The notes: generated by a model not told the origin, from the sequence alone. Positions 1-9,878 are shown, numbered from the stretch's first letter. The stretch: 64,000 nt of DNA from Verrucomicrobia bacterium ADurb.Bin006 (GCA_002071485.1 MWFF01000037.1:37748-101747); one strand, 5' to 3'. Translations and numbers: made by a program.

Positions 1-262
1 GCGCATAGGCGGGCTTGCTGACGAATTGCCAGCCGTCGGCGATGCAGGCCAGGCTGAAGCTGCGGTCGGCGGCGGCGTGCTCTTCGCGAAGCTGCTCGAG
101 CGCGGAATCGATGTCCGCGGTCTTGACGCGCTTCTGGGCGCGGGCGGCCTCGTCGTCGGACTGCTCGGCGGCGGCGGTCAGGATGTTCTTCAACTCGAGG
201 GCGCGCAGCGGTTTTTGCGCGGAGAAGAGAACGGCTTCGAGAATGGACTTCAACTCGATCAT
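1..262 (-). CDS. scpB: Segregation and condensation protein B, N-terminal part
   Basis: Reading leftward from an ATG at 262, 87 codons are open to the window edge and begin MIELKSILEAVLFSAQKPL, the usual start of ScpB. ScpB forms winged helices and works with ScpA and SMC in chromosome condensation and segregation. Its ATG overlaps the scpA stop in an ATGA junction, so the two are probably translationally coupled. A run of Glu, Gln, Asp and Lys around residues 32-55 is a somewhat charged linker compared with typical ScpB. The C-terminus lies outside the window. Identification rests on the N-terminal sequence and the scpA linkage. Confidence 0.85.
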   Translation of the reverse strand, partial: MIELKSILEAVLFSAQKPLRALELKNILTAAAEQSDDEAARAQKRVKTADIDSALEQLREEHAAADRSFSLACIADGWQFVSKPAYA

Positions 263-1095
263 GCAAACGGGGGGGGCGCGCTGTCGTCGGGGCAGACTGC
301 CGCATGGGTGTCCGACACGCCGGCAGCGGGGTCGGAGTCGAGCGAAGGGCCAGGGGCCGGGCCGGGCGGAGGAGTTGGCGCGGCGGCAATTTCGATCTCG
401 CCAAAGGGTTCGCGCTGGAAAGCGACGGCATGGTGCAAGCGGATCAGTTCGAGGAGGGCGAGGAATGTGGCGACGACCTCCGAACGGCTGGTCACCTGTC
501 CGAACAGATCGGCAAAGGTGAAGGCGGGGCGGGAACCCAGGAGTGTGCGGATGAAGTCGATTCTCTCACTGACGATCCACTTGTCCTCGAAGATGTCGCG
601 GGTCTCTTCGCGTTCCTGAATGCGCTTCATGATCGCGCTGACCGCGCCGATGAGGTCGAAGAGGGAGACCTCGATGCGAGCGGGAACGGGCTCGAATTCC
701 GGTTTGGCGGGCTGGCGCGGGTAGATTTGCTCCTGCTGCAACTCGAGCGCCTGCAGCTGGGAGGCGGCGTCCTTGAACTTTCTGTACTCGACCAGCTTGC
801 GAATCAGTTCCCAGCGCGGGTCGTCGCTGTCCTCGTCCTCGTCGAGGGAGATGGCCTGCTGGTCGACGGGGAGAAGTTCGCGGCTCTTGAGATACATGAG
901 CGTCGACGCCATCACCAGAAACTCGCCCGCAATGTCCAGGTCGAGTTGGCGCATCAGGTCGACATACTCGAGGAACTGGGTGGCCAGGCGGGTGAGGTTT
1001 ACCTGGTAGATGTCGACCTCCTCCTTCCTGACGAGATAGAGCAGGAGGTCGAGCGGTCCTTCGAAGACTTCAAACTGGACTTTGTATTCGGCCAT
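259..1095 (-). CDS. scpA: Segregation and condensation protein A
   Basis: This 278-residue protein carries the kleisin-family hallmark near its start (FEGPLDLLLYLVRKEEVDIY, residues 10-29) and the ScpA motif LVMASTLMYLKSRELLP around residues 61-77. ScpA bridges the SMC heads together with ScpB. The C-terminal winged-helix region is followed by a Pro/Ala-rich tail of about 40 residues that looks like a non-conserved extension. The gene overlaps scpB by 4 bp (ATGA). It is divergent from purF, with about 215 bp between the two starts. Confidence 0.95.
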   Translation of the reverse strand: MAEYKVQFEVFEGPLDLLLYLVRKEEVDIYQVNLTRLATQFLEYVDLMRQLDLDIAGEFLVMASTLMYLKSRELLPVDQQAISLDEDEDSDDPRWELIRKLVEYRKFKDAASQLQALELQQEQIYPRQPAKPEFEPVPARIEVSLFDLIGAVSAIMKRIQEREETRDIFEDKWIVSERIDFIRTLLGSRPAFTFADLFGQVTSRSEVVATFLALLELIRLHHAVAFQREPFGEIEIAAAPTPPPGPAPGPSLDSDPAAGVSDTHAAVCPDDSAPPPFA

Positions 1096-1310
1096 GGCCG
1101 CACCGGAGGTTGGGAACCGGGCCGACAGCAGTCTCGCCCCGCCGGGTCTTTACCTCAACGCGAACGCGGAAAGTAGCGGCCGGGTGCGGCTTTGGCAATG
1201 CTGCTCTGAGGCATTGTCTGAGGCATGCGGCTCTGAGGCGCACTTGAAGCTTGCAGCCGGGAGTGCGGCGGGCTGGAATGGCCGCGCCGGTGGATCGACA
1301 GCCTGGTTCT

Positions 1311-2771
1311 ATGCAGCAGCATCCCAAAGACCATTGCGGTGTGTTCGGCGTCTATGGGCATCCGAATGCCGCGGAGCTCACGTACTACGGCCTCTACGCC
1401 TTGCAGCACCGCGGGCAAGAGAGCGCCGGCATCGTCTCGTGCGACGGACGCCAGTTCCGGGTCCACCGCGGGATGGGGCTCGTGCCGCAGGTCTTCAGCG
1501 GGCGCATTCTGCGCGATCTCGAGGGGGACATGGCCATGGGGCACACCCGCTACTCGACGATGGGTTCGTCCCATATCCGGAATGCGCAACCCCTCACCGC
1601 CGATTCGGCGCGCGGACAGATCGCGATCGCGCACAACGGGAATCTGACCAACGCCGTTCAGCTTCGCGAGGAACTCGAAGCGCAAGGCACGCTTTTCCAG
1701 ACCACTGTGGACAGTGAGATCATCCTGCACCTGATGGCCCGCCCCGGCCCGAGGGGGGCTGCCTCCAGCCTGGTCCAGACATTGCGTCGAATCGAGGGCG
1801 CCTACTCGCTGATCCTGCAGACGGAGCAGGAGCTGATCGGGGTTCGTGATCCGCATGGATTCCGGCCTCTGTCGCTCGGGCGGCTGGGGGACGCCTGGGT
1901 GTTGTCGAGCGAGACCTGCGCGTTCGATCTGATCCAGGCCACGTTTGTGCGTGACATCGCTCCGGGCGAGATTCTGGTGATTAACAGGGAGGGCCTGCGG
2001 AGCATCCAGGCGTTTCCCGATCACCCGCGGCGCGCCTTCTGCATTTTCGAGTACGTCTACTTCGCGCGGCCGGACAGCACGATCGCCGGACGTAATGTGC
2101 ACAGAGTGCGCGTGGCGATGGGCCGGGAATTGGCTCGCGAGTATCCGCGCCAGGCCGACCTGGTCGTGCCGGTGCCGGACAGCGGCAATTGCGCCGCGCT
2201 GGGCTATTCGCTCGAATCGGGGATTCCCTTCGAGATGGCGTTTGTTCGCAACCATTATGTGGGGCGGAGTTTCCTCCAGCCTTCGCAGCTCATCCGCGAT
2301 TTCAATGTGCGGGTGAAGCTAAACCTGATCCGCGAAGTGGTGGCCGGCAAGCGCGTGATCATCGTCGACGATTCGATCGTGCGCGGCACGACCTGCCGGC
2401 AGCGGGTTGCCAACCTGAAGGAAGCGGGGGCACGGGAAGTGCATGTGATGGTGAGTTGTCCGCCGCACGTCAACCCGTGCGTCTACGGGATCGATTTCCC
2501 GGACCGCAGCAAGCTGATGGCCGCCAATCACAGCGTCGACGAGATATGCCGGTACTTGAAGGCCGATTCGCTGGCCTATCTCTCGCAGGCGGGAATGGTG
2601 CGGGCGACCGGCCTGCCAGCCTCGGCCTTCTGCCTGGCCTGCTATGACGGGGACTACCCGGTCCGCTACGACCTGGCGCTCGACAAGCAAATCATCCAAC
2701 GGCGGCGCGCGCGCGTGCAGAGTCTCGGGGAGCTTCTTGCGCGTGAGGATTTGCAGCCCCGGCTGCTTTAG
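1311..2771 (+). CDS. purF: Amidophosphoribosyltransferase
   Basis: PurF makes 5-phosphoribosylamine from PRPP and glutamine, the first committed step of purine synthesis. The start at 1311 puts the N-terminal nucleophile at Cys9 (DHCGVFGVYG) after a short propeptide, as in the Bacillus-type enzyme. In-frame ATGs at 1251 and 1278 would give an unusually long leader. The PRPP-binding loop VIIVDDSIVRGTT begins near residue 349. Cysteines in SCPPHVNPC and AFCLACYDGD are consistent with the iron-sulfur class. At 486 residues it has normal length. purH follows 54 bp downstream, giving a two-gene purine unit. Confidence 0.95.
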   Translation: MQQHPKDHCGVFGVYGHPNAAELTYYGLYALQHRGQESAGIVSCDGRQFRVHRGMGLVPQVFSGRILRDLEGDMAMGHTRYSTMGSSHIRNAQPLTADSARGQIAIAHNGNLTNAVQLREELEAQGTLFQTTVDSEIILHLMARPGPRGAASSLVQTLRRIEGAYSLILQTEQELIGVRDPHGFRPLSLGRLGDAWVLSSETCAFDLIQATFVRDIAPGEILVINREGLRSIQAFPDHPRRAFCIFEYVYFARPDSTIAGRNVHRVRVAMGRELAREYPRQADLVVPVPDSGNCAALGYSLESGIPFEMAFVRNHYVGRSFLQPSQLIRDFNVRVKLNLIREVVAGKRVIIVDDSIVRGTTCRQRVANLKEAGAREVHVMVSCPPHVNPCVYGIDFPDRSKLMAANHSVDEICRYLKADSLAYLSQAGMVRATGLPASAFCLACYDGDYPVRYDLALDKQIIQRRRARVQSLGELLAREDLQPRLL

Positions 2772-2825
2772 CCCCATTTGTCCATTGACTCGGCTTTGGC
2801 AAGGGCGGCATTTTGCCCTTTGCCT

Positions 2826-4415
2826 ATGCAACCGATCCGACGCGCACTTCTCTCCGTGTACGACAAAACCGGCCTGCTGCCCTTCGCGCGGGTGCTGGTC
2901 GGTGCCGGTGTCGAGCTGTTGTCGACCGGCGGCACCGCTCGGGCGCTGCGGGAGGCGGGTTTGCCGGTGAGCGAGTTGGGCGAGTTCACCGGGTTCCCGG
3001 AGATGCTCGACGGCCGGGTCAAGACTCTTCATCCGAAGGTTCATGGCGGGCTGCTGTATCTGCGCGGCCACCCGGAGCACGAAGCGACGGCGGATCGTCA
3101 CGGCATCCGCCCGATCGATCTGGTGGCGGTGAACCTCTACCCGTTCGAGGAGACGGTCGTCCGGCCCGGTGTGACTCGGGCGGACGTGGTGGAGAACATC
3201 GACATCGGCGGCCCGGCCATGCTGCGGAGCGCGGCCAAGAACCACGAACACGTCACGGCGATCGTCGATCCTGCGGATTACGAAGAGGTTGCGGCCCAGG
3301 TGCAAGCGCGGGGCGGCACCACGTTGGAGTTGCGTCGCCGGCTCGCTGTGAAGGTGTATGCGCGCACCGCGGCGTACGACGGGGCGATTGCCGCCCACCT
3401 GCCGCACTGGTTCGGTGCGGGAGGCGGAACCGATCTGGCGGCGGTCGGGCGGTTGGGTGGCAGCGCGCCTCCGGACCGGCTGATCGTGGATGCGCCGCGG
3501 GTGCAAGCGCTGCGGTACGGGGAGAATCCGCATCAGCCGGCGGCTCTCTACGGGCGGTTTGCCGATCACTTCCGGCAGATTCATGGCAAGGAACTTTCCT
3601 ACAACAACATTCTCGATCTGACGTCGGCGGCGACCTTGATCTCGGAGTTTCGGGGCGATGCTCCGACGCTGGCCATTCTCAAGCATACCAATCCGTGCGG
3701 GGTCGGCCGGGGAGCGTCGCTGTGCGAGGCGTGGGAGAAGGCGCTGGCCACGGATCGGCAGGCGCCCTTCGGCGGCATCATCGCTGTGAATCAACCGATG
3801 GACGGCCCCTGTGCGACGGCCATTGCCGAGATCTTCAGCGAGGTGGTCGTGGCCCCCTCCTTTACGCCGGAGGCGGTGGCGGTGCTGCAGCAGAAGAGGA
3901 ACCTGCGGCTGATCGAGGTGTCGATGGACTCGCACGCCACCGCGGGGGGGGAGATTCGGGGCGTTGGCTTCGAGTCGTTTCTTTGGCAGCAGCCGGACCG
4001 CGCGACGGTGCGAGCGCGGGACCAGGTCAAGGTCGTGACGAAGCGGGCGCCCAGCGAGGATGAGTATCAGGCCTTGTTGTTCGGGTGGCGGGTGGTGAAG
4101 CATGTCAAGTCGAACGCGATCGTGTATGCCGCGGCGGATCGCACGCTGGGGATCGGGGCGGGTCAGATGAGCCGGGTGGATGCCAGTCGCATCGCCGTCT
4201 GGAAGGCGGGCGAGGCCGGGTTGTCTTTGCGGGGCAGCGTGGTCTGCAGCGATGCGTTCTTTCCGTTCCCCGATGGGCTGGTTGCGGCCGCGGAGGCGGG
4301 GGCGACGGCGGCGATTCAGCCGGGCGGCTCGAAGCGCGACGCCGAGGTCATTGCGGCGGCTGATGCGCGGGGCGTGGCGATGGTCTTCACGGGGATTCGC
4401 CATTTCCGTCACTGA
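2826..4415 (+). CDS. purH: Bifunctional AICAR transformylase / IMP cyclohydrolase
   Basis: This 529-residue protein carries out the last two steps of IMP synthesis. The N-terminal MGS-like cyclohydrolase domain (about 1-200) shows [15 protein letters not shown] and [10 protein letters not shown]. The C-terminal transformylase domain shows [20 protein letters not shown] and DAFFPFPDG. The ATG at 2826 gives the standard start [14 protein letters not shown]; an upstream ATG at 2778 adds 16 unconserved residues. It follows purF closely on the same strand. A very long antisense reading frame over this gene is a base-composition artefact. Confidence 0.96.
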   Translation: MQPIRRALLSVYDKTGLLPFARVLVGAGVELLSTGGTARALREAGLPVSELGEFTGFPEMLDGRVKTLHPKVHGGLLYLRGHPEHEATADRHGIRPIDLVAVNLYPFEETVVRPGVTRADVVENIDIGGPAMLRSAAKNHEHVTAIVDPADYEEVAAQVQARGGTTLELRRRLAVKVYARTAAYDGAIAAHLPHWFGAGGGTDLAAVGRLGGSAPPDRLIVDAPRVQALRYGENPHQPAALYGRFADHFRQIHGKELSYNNILDLTSAATLISEFRGDAPTLAILKHTNPCGVGRGASLCEAWEKALATDRQAPFGGIIAVNQPMDGPCATAIAEIFSEVVVAPSFTPEAVAVLQQKRNLRLIEVSMDSHATAGGEIRGVGFESFLWQQPDRATVRARDQVKVVTKRAPSEDEYQALLFGWRVVKHVKSNAIVYAAADRTLGIGAGQMSRVDASRIAVWKAGEAGLSLRGSVVCSDAFFPFPDGLVAAAEAGATAAIQPGGSKRDAEVIAAADARGVAMVFTGIRHFRH

Positions 4416-4480
4416 CACCAGCGAAGCACCCGCCAGGTGTGAATCGAATCCTGTTCACGCCCTGAAGGGCGCACTCGGCG

Positions 4481-5371
4481 ATGTCGTCCGCGCGCAAAGG
4501 AATCTGGCTGGGGCTGGGGGCCTATCTGCTCTGGGGGCTTCTCCCGGTGTACTGGAAGGCGCTGCGAACCGTGCCGGCTCCGGAGATTCTCATGCACCGC
4601 ATCGTCTGGTCGTTCGGCTTTCTCGCCCTGCTCGTCATCCTGTCGAGACAGGGGCGGACGCTGCTTGCGGCGGCAACGCAGCGGCGGACTCTGGCGATTT
4701 ACCTTGGCGCAGCGCTGCTCTTGGGACTGAATTGGTTCGTCTACATTTGGGCGGTGAACCACGATCGGATCGTGGAGACGAGTCTTGGGTACTACATCAA
4801 TCCGCTCGTGAGCGTGGCGTTGGGCGTGGTGGTGCTGCGGGAAAGGCTGGGAGCCATCCAGTGGATGGCGGTTGGAATCGCGACCCTGGGGGTGCTGTTC
4901 CTCACTTGGCAGTACGGGGCGTTCCCCTGGGTTGCGGTCGTTCTGGCGCTGAGCTTCGCATGTTACGGATTGATCAAGAAGACCGCTCCCCTGCCCGCTC
5001 TGCCAGGGCTGACGATCGAGACTGCGCTGCTCTGGCTTCCGGCTGCCGGGTATCTCGGCGCACTCGAGACCCAGGGCATCGGCCGTTTCGGACAGAGCGG
5101 CGGTTGGGGCGACAGCCTGTTGGTTCTCACGGGCGTGGTGACGGCCCTGCCCCTCCTGCTCTTTGCGTCGGCTGCACGCCTGGTGAAACTCTCCACGCTG
5201 GGCTTGCTCCAATATGTGTCGCCCACCTGCGGATTGATTCTGGGGGTGGCGGTGTATGGGGAACCGTTCCCACGCGCGCGCGCCCTGGGTTTCGGCATCA
5301 TCTGGCTCGCGTTGGCTGTTTATTGGTTAGCGAGCCGCGCCGCGCATCGCCCGACACTCGGGGCGTCATGA
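4481..5371 (+). CDS. rarD: RarD-type EamA-family transporter
   Basis: This 296-residue, very hydrophobic protein has about ten predicted membrane helices in two EamA halves. The start (KGIWLGLGAYLLWGLLPVYW) and the LNWFVYIWAVNHDRIVETSL segment are typical of RarD, named from a chloramphenicol-sensitive phenotype in Pseudomonas. Its physiological substrate is not settled; EamA proteins usually export metabolites. It lies 65 bp downstream of purH on the same strand and may be co-transcribed, though no functional link to purine synthesis is evident. Confidence 0.88.
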   Translation: MSSARKGIWLGLGAYLLWGLLPVYWKALRTVPAPEILMHRIVWSFGFLALLVILSRQGRTLLAAATQRRTLAIYLGAALLLGLNWFVYIWAVNHDRIVETSLGYYINPLVSVALGVVVLRERLGAIQWMAVGIATLGVLFLTWQYGAFPWVAVVLALSFACYGLIKKTAPLPALPGLTIETALLWLPAAGYLGALETQGIGRFGQSGGWGDSLLVLTGVVTALPLLLFASAARLVKLSTLGLLQYVSPTCGLILGVAVYGEPFPRARALGFGIIWLALAVYWLASRAAHRPTLGAS

Positions 5372-5534
5372 GGCCTGGCGGCGTCGGCCTCCGACCTGCT
5401 CAGAGCCGCCCTGGCTCAGCCTTGATCGTGCCTTCAGGAGATTTAAGGCGGTGGTCTGGACGTTGTTGGGTGGGGAGCGCAGGCCCGTGGGCACGCCGAA
5501 AAGCCTGGAAACGCAGATTCTGAGAGATTTATGT

Positions 5535-5563
5535 TTGACAACCCTCAGTCGAAACCTTAAAAA
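5535..5563 (+). promoter_or_regulatory. Candidate sigma-70-type promoter for the exopolysaccharide group
   Basis: A perfect TTGACA at 5535-5540 is followed after 17 bp by TAAAAA (5558-5563), a four-of-six match to the -10 consensus. It sits in a locally AT-richer stretch about 70 bp before the outer-membrane protein start at 5634. The rest of the 262-bp gap after rarD shows nothing recognisable. Inferred from sequence only. Confidence 0.4.
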
Positions 5564-5633
5564 GCACTCAACCTTTCAAGCTAAATTTGAACTGGATCGA
5601 GGCAGCGCTATCCAAATCAGGGCAAGATGCTTT

Positions 5634-6926
5634 ATGAATAAACTGATCACGTTTGCGAGCTTAGCGGCAGTGGGTGCACTCAGCCTGCAGGGCCAGGCAG
5701 TCGACGGGTCCGGGCGGCCGTGGAGCGTATCGGCCAAGTTGCGCGGCTTCTACGACGACAACTACCGAACGACGCCATCCAATCTGACGCCTGAGGCGAA
5801 GGAGTATCTTGGGAACGTCGACAAGGAGAGTTGGGGGATCAATTTCGCCCCGGGCATCAAGTACGTGCTGCTGCGCGACCAGACCACGCTGACGGCGAGT
5901 TTGGATTATGATTTACGCTGGTACGAGGCCCAGCCGAGCAGCAAGGAATTTGACCACACCGTGCGGGCGGAGATCGCGGGCTCGCATGCGTTTTCCGAGC
6001 GGTTCCGGTTGGATTTCTTCGAATCCCCCGTTTATTCCGAGGAGCCGAGCATTCTCGAACCCAACGGCGGTCAGGCCAGTTACGTTCGCACCGATGGCAA
6101 CGCGTGGCGCAATTACGCCGGCATCGGTCTGACGACCAGCTTGACGGAGCAACTGGGATCGCGTCTGGGCTACTCGAACACGTACTACAACTACCAAGAC
6201 GACGGGGCGGGGAGCATCTCGGCCCTGTTGGATCGTATGGAGCACTTGGCGAGTGCAGACCTGCGGTGGCAGTTCCAACCGGCGATCATCGGCTTGGTCG
6301 GCTATCAGTACGGCTATTTCGATTATACGAGTGGCGACCAGCTCTGGTACACCGACACTCCCGATCGGACATTGCCGGAGAGCGATGCTCGCAATCAGGA
6401 GTCGCATTACGGATTTCTGGGGGTTGACTACACGGCTCTGCCGGGTCTGACCGCGCAGATTCGGGCCGGCGTCAATTACGCCCGGTATCCGAATGCGCAT
6501 GTGGACGACGTGACGGCGCCGTTTGTGGATGCGGCTCTGGCATACGAGTACATGGAGGGCAGCAAAGTGTCCGTGGGTGTCAAACACGATCTGCGCCCGA
6601 CTGATGTTGCCATTGCCAGAACGGACGATCTGAGTTCGTTCACCGTTTCACAGGAAGCGACGACCGTTTACGCGTTTGTGGCGCATCGGATCTTCCCGAA
6701 ACTTATCGGGACCTTGCGAGGTTCCTGGCAGCATGGGACTTTCGAGGAAGGCATGTATGACGGCGACAGCGACAACTTCTACACCGTCGACGTCAATCTG
6801 GCCTACGAGATCACGGCCAACTTCGCGGCCGAGGTCGGCTACGCCTACGACAAGCTCGATTCCGACATCCCCATGCGCGATTACGATCGCAATCGGTTCT
6901 ACGTGGGCGTAAAAGCCACCTACTAA
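5634..6926 (+). CDS. Outer-membrane beta-barrel protein of the exopolysaccharide locus
   Basis: This 430-residue protein has a signal peptide (MNKLITFASLAAVGALSLQG, cleavage near residue 23). The rest alternates aromatic and polar residues, as in amphipathic beta-strands, with Tyr-rich segments such as SNTYYNYQDD and a terminal strand RNRFYVGVKATY that ends in an aromatic residue as outer-membrane barrels do. Related barrels commonly accompany Wza/Wzc genes and may help polymer leave the cell. The start at 5634 is chosen because the upstream in-frame extension would hide the signal peptide. A hairpin terminator follows at 6961. Confidence 0.7.
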   Translation: MNKLITFASLAAVGALSLQGQAVDGSGRPWSVSAKLRGFYDDNYRTTPSNLTPEAKEYLGNVDKESWGINFAPGIKYVLLRDQTTLTASLDYDLRWYEAQPSSKEFDHTVRAEIAGSHAFSERFRLDFFESPVYSEEPSILEPNGGQASYVRTDGNAWRNYAGIGLTTSLTEQLGSRLGYSNTYYNYQDDGAGSISALLDRMEHLASADLRWQFQPAIIGLVGYQYGYFDYTSGDQLWYTDTPDRTLPESDARNQESHYGFLGVDYTALPGLTAQIRAGVNYARYPNAHVDDVTAPFVDAALAYEYMEGSKVSVGVKHDLRPTDVAIARTDDLSSFTVSQEATTVYAFVAHRIFPKLIGTLRGSWQHGTFEEGMYDGDSDNFYTVDVNLAYEITANFAAEVGYAYDKLDSDIPMRDYDRNRFYVGVKATY

Positions 6927-6960
6927 AGGTCCTGACCACCCCCAGATTCGACACAACGTG

Positions 6961-6996
6961 GGAGGCTGGAGCATTGATTCTGGCCTCCTTTTTTTT
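6961..6996 (+). terminator. Rho-independent terminator just before the tyrosine kinase gene
   Basis: GGAGGCTGGA at 6961-6970 pairs with TTCTGGCCTCC (ending 6988), giving about ten pairs including two G-U pairs and a loop of about 8 nt. It is followed by eight T residues (6989-6996). It lies 35 bp after the barrel stop codon and only 5 bp before the kinase ATG at 7002. It may therefore act as an attenuator as well as a terminator. Confidence 0.75.
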
Positions 6997-7001
6997 GACA
7001 C

Positions 7002-9176
7002 ATGGACGCAACCAAGCCAAATCCGATTTCTGACAGCCAACTGCATTTCCTCGATTACTGGCGGATTATTCGCATCCGCAAGACCGTCATTTTGGCCGTC
7101 TTTCTGCTGGTCGTCCTGACGACCACGGCGGTGACGTTCGTGCTCAAGCCCACGTTCATGAGCACGGCCCGCATCGAGGTCGAGAAGCAGCCGACGGATT
7201 TCGACCCTTTCCTGCGTCCGCAGGTTCAGAATCAGTTCGACCCTTACTTCATCCAGACGGAGTTCGAGAAGATCCAGTCGAAGCCGATTCTCTACAAGGT
7301 GATCGAGTCGCTGGACTTGCGCAAGACCTGGGGACAGCGACTCAAGAACGCTGTGAGCGAGCCGGAGGCGTATTTGCTGCTGCGTCGGAACCTCGATGTG
7401 CGTCAATCGAGAAACACCAGCCTCATCGAGATTCGCGCCTACAGCGAGAACCGGGACGAGGCCTCGGCCATCGCGAACGAAGTCGCCAATGTCTACAAGG
7501 AGTCGCGGGTCGAGGAGAAACAGCGGCAAACGAGCGCCGGCATTTCCAAGCTCAGGGCGAAGCTCGATGAGCAGGCGGAGGCCGTCGCGAAGTTGCAGGA
7601 CAACGTGGATCAACTGCGGGCCGAGTTGAATATTCCCGACTCGATCAACGACGCCTCGGTCTATCAGACATCGCTCGAACGCGAGAAAGTCAGCGCCATG
7701 GCGCAGGAACTGACGCGCGCTCACTCGGAGTACGTGTATTTTCTCACAAAGCTCGAGGATTTGAAGAAGCTCGATCGGACATCCATGAGGGAGGCGGTGC
7801 TGGTCACGATGCCCACGGAAGCGCGGTTGGGCGAGCTTTTGGGAGCGTTGTCTCTGGCACAGCAGGAAGTGGCCCGACTGCGAGAGGATTTTTCGAACGA
7901 TTATCCCGAAATGAAGCGCAAGCTCGCGCTTGTCGAGCAAATCGATCAGCAGGTCGAGGCGCGGCTGACGGGCATCCTGACCGGTTTGGAGAACCAGGTG
8001 ATCTCGCTCAAGGCTCGCCGCGATGAACTCCAGAAGGCAGTGGACGACGGCAAGAAGCTGGTGGTCGAGGAAGCCAAGCGTTCCCGCGAGTATTGGAGCA
8101 GCAAGCGCGAACTCGAGAATAAGCAGAAGATCAGAGACGCGATCCTGATGCGCATGCTGCAGGAGGAAGTGGATGCCGAGTTGCCGAAGGAATCGATGGT
8201 GCGGATCGTCGATCCCGCCGAGCCCGCTCTGCGACCTGTTCGGCCCAATATCCCGTTGAACATCGCCCTGGGCATTATGGTGGGCCTGGTCATGGGCGTC
8301 GGCCTGGCGTTCTTCATCGAGTACCTCGATACGAGCGTCAAGACCATCGACGATGTCGAGCGATCGCTGAGTGCGCCGGTCCTGGGTGTGATTCCGCAGA
8401 ACGTGGGCATCCTGGTCAATGAAGGGCCTGACAGTCCGCACGGAGAGGCTTACCGCGTGCTGCGCACCAATATCCTCTTCTCACGCAAGGAGCCTGGAGC
8501 GAACACGCTGACGGTGGTCAGCGGCGGGGCGGGCGAGGGCAAGTCGACCACCATTCTCAACCTGGCGACCGTCTTTGCGCAGAACGGCCAGCGCGTGCTC
8601 GTGGTGGATTCGGATCTGAGGCGCCCCAGCCTGCACAAATTCCTGGCGGTGAGCAACAGCATCGGGCTGACCAACTACCTCATGAAGCAGAACACGCTCG
8701 AGGAGGTGATCCAGACCACCAAATTGCCGATGATGGACTTCCTGGCGAGCGGCAAGTTGCCCAGCAGTTCCCTGGGGATTCTGAACTCGACGCGGATGAA
8801 GGAGTTCATCAAGGATGTCCAGCGGCGATACGACTTCGTGTTTTTCGATTCTCCTCCGATCATGGGCGTGAGCGACGCCTCGATTCTGGCGAGCGAGGTG
8901 GATCTGTCGGTTCTGGTGGTCCAATACCGCAAGTATCCGCAGGCGATGACCTTGCGGGCCAAGCAGATGGTTGAGAAGGTCGGAGGAACGATGCTCGGTG
9001 TTGTGCTCAACAACATCAACATCTCGCAGGATTCCTACTACTACTACTACAGCGGCTATTACTACGATTACTACTCGAAGGGCGAGTACGGTGAATCCAA
9101 ATCGAGCGAGGACGACGAGTCTCGCAAGGCAGCCCCCAAGAAGCCGGCGGAAGCGGAGTTGAAGACGAAATACTGA
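7002..9176 (+). CDS. Polysaccharide co-polymerase / BY-type tyrosine autokinase (Wzc-like)
   Basis: A 724-residue fused chain-length regulator and cytoplasmic tyrosine kinase that controls polysaccharide polymerisation and export. A Wzz domain with the first membrane helix lies at about 29-50, a long coiled periplasmic region with a GNVR-like segment follows, and a second helix (LGIMVGLVMGVGLAFFIEYL) lies near 420-440. The kinase has Walker A GGAGEGKST near 507-514, Walker A' VVDSDLRRPS near 530-540 and Walker B VFFDSPP near 613. The C-terminus has a tyrosine cluster (about 679-700, YYYYYSGYYYDYYS) for autophosphorylation. No Shine-Dalgarno is visible, because a terminator T-tract directly precedes the ATG. 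Confidence 0.93.
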   Translation: MDATKPNPISDSQLHFLDYWRIIRIRKTVILAVFLLVVLTTTAVTFVLKPTFMSTARIEVEKQPTDFDPFLRPQVQNQFDPYFIQTEFEKIQSKPILYKVIESLDLRKTWGQRLKNAVSEPEAYLLLRRNLDVRQSRNTSLIEIRAYSENRDEASAIANEVANVYKESRVEEKQRQTSAGISKLRAKLDEQAEAVAKLQDNVDQLRAELNIPDSINDASVYQTSLEREKVSAMAQELTRAHSEYVYFLTKLEDLKKLDRTSMREAVLVTMPTEARLGELLGALSLAQQEVARLREDFSNDYPEMKRKLALVEQIDQQVEARLTGILTGLENQVISLKARRDELQKAVDDGKKLVVEEAKRSREYWSSKRELENKQKIRDAILMRMLQEEVDAELPKESMVRIVDPAEPALRPVRPNIPLNIALGIMVGLVMGVGLAFFIEYLDTSVKTIDDVERSLSAPVLGVIPQNVGILVNEGPDSPHGEAYRVLRTNILFSRKEPGANTLTVVSGGAGEGKSTTILNLATVFAQNGQRVLVVDSDLRRPSLHKFLAVSNSIGLTNYLMKQNTLEEVIQTTKLPMMDFLASGKLPSSSLGILNSTRMKEFIKDVQRRYDFVFFDSPPIMGVSDASILASEVDLSVLVVQYRKYPQAMTLRAKQMVEKVGGTMLGVVLNNINISQDSYYYYYSGYYYDYYSKGEYGESKSSEDDESRKAAPKKPAEAELKTKY

Positions 9177-9211
9177 TTGCCTTGGCTCGGGCGGAGTTGA
9201 AGGATGTGGCG

Positions 9212-9853
9212 ATGATGACGACGATGGTCCAACTGGTCAGAGGGGGATGGTGGTGCGCGCTGGCGGCGCTGCTCGCGGCGCTGAGCTGCGGGTGCGAGAG
9301 TCCCAGTCAGGGCGGCAGCGGCTATGTGCCCGCGGAAGGCGCTGGCGCCGGGGTAACGCCGTCTTTGAGCGCGGATGCGGTGCGGATTGGGGACAAGGTT
9401 GAAATCACGTTTTCAGACATACCGGAAGTCTACCCCATCATGGTCCAGCGTGTCAGGGAAGACGGGAGCATCACGTTGCCGCTCGGCGTCAGGGTCGAGG
9501 CGGCCAACAAGAAGGCGACTGAGCTGCAGGATGCGATCGTCAACGCCTATGTCCCCAAATACTTCAAGCGACTGAGCGTGGCGGTGCGGCTCGAGGAGCG
9601 CGTTTTCTACGTCGGCGGGCAGGTGCGAGCACCGAATCGCTATGTCTTTCTGGGCGAAATGACGGTTTTGGGGGCAATTAAAGTCGCCGGCGACTTCACC
9701 GAATTCGCCAAGCGCACTGCTGTAAAGGTCACCCGTGCTGATGGCACCGAGATCAAAGTGGACTGCAAGAAAGCGCTGAAGAACTCGAAGTACGATCTGC
9801 CCGTCTTTCCCGGAGACAAGATCGACGTCCCGCGTCGCGTGCTTTGGGATTAG
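9212..9853 (+). CDS. Wza-type polysaccharide export lipoprotein
   Basis: This 213-residue protein begins with a hydrophobic signal ending in ALSCGC, a lipobox-like site. It then has the polysaccharide-export (Poly_export) core (DAVRIGDKVEITFSDI, VREDGSITLPLG) and a soluble ligand-binding beta-grasp segment (YVGGQVRAPNRYVFLGEMTV). It probably forms the periplasmic/outer-membrane translocon with the upstream Wzc-like kinase. The ATG at 9212 is preferred because AAGGA lies about 7 bp upstream; a TTG at 9182 is also in frame. It is shorter than E. coli Wza and has a single beta-grasp domain, which is common outside the Proteobacteria. Confidence 0.85.
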   Translation: MMTTMVQLVRGGWWCALAALLAALSCGCESPSQGGSGYVPAEGAGAGVTPSLSADAVRIGDKVEITFSDIPEVYPIMVQRVREDGSITLPLGVRVEAANKKATELQDAIVNAYVPKYFKRLSVAVRLEERVFYVGGQVRAPNRYVFLGEMTVLGAIKVAGDFTEFAKRTAVKVTRADGTEIKVDCKKALKNSKYDLPVFPGDKIDVPRRVLWD

Positions 9854-9878
9854 CCGATCGCGCGGGGGAGGTAACAAA

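Noticed and set aside
1251..1310. N-terminal extension of PurF from ATG at 1251 or 1278
   Set aside because: It would place the catalytic Cys at residue 29 or 20 after unconserved sequence; a start at 1311 gives the typical short propeptide.
2319..4418. Very long minus-strand open frame (about 700 codons) over purF and purH
   Set aside because: It is antisense to two unmistakable genes, Arg/His/Pro-rich and motif-free. Such frames are common in high-G+C DNA.
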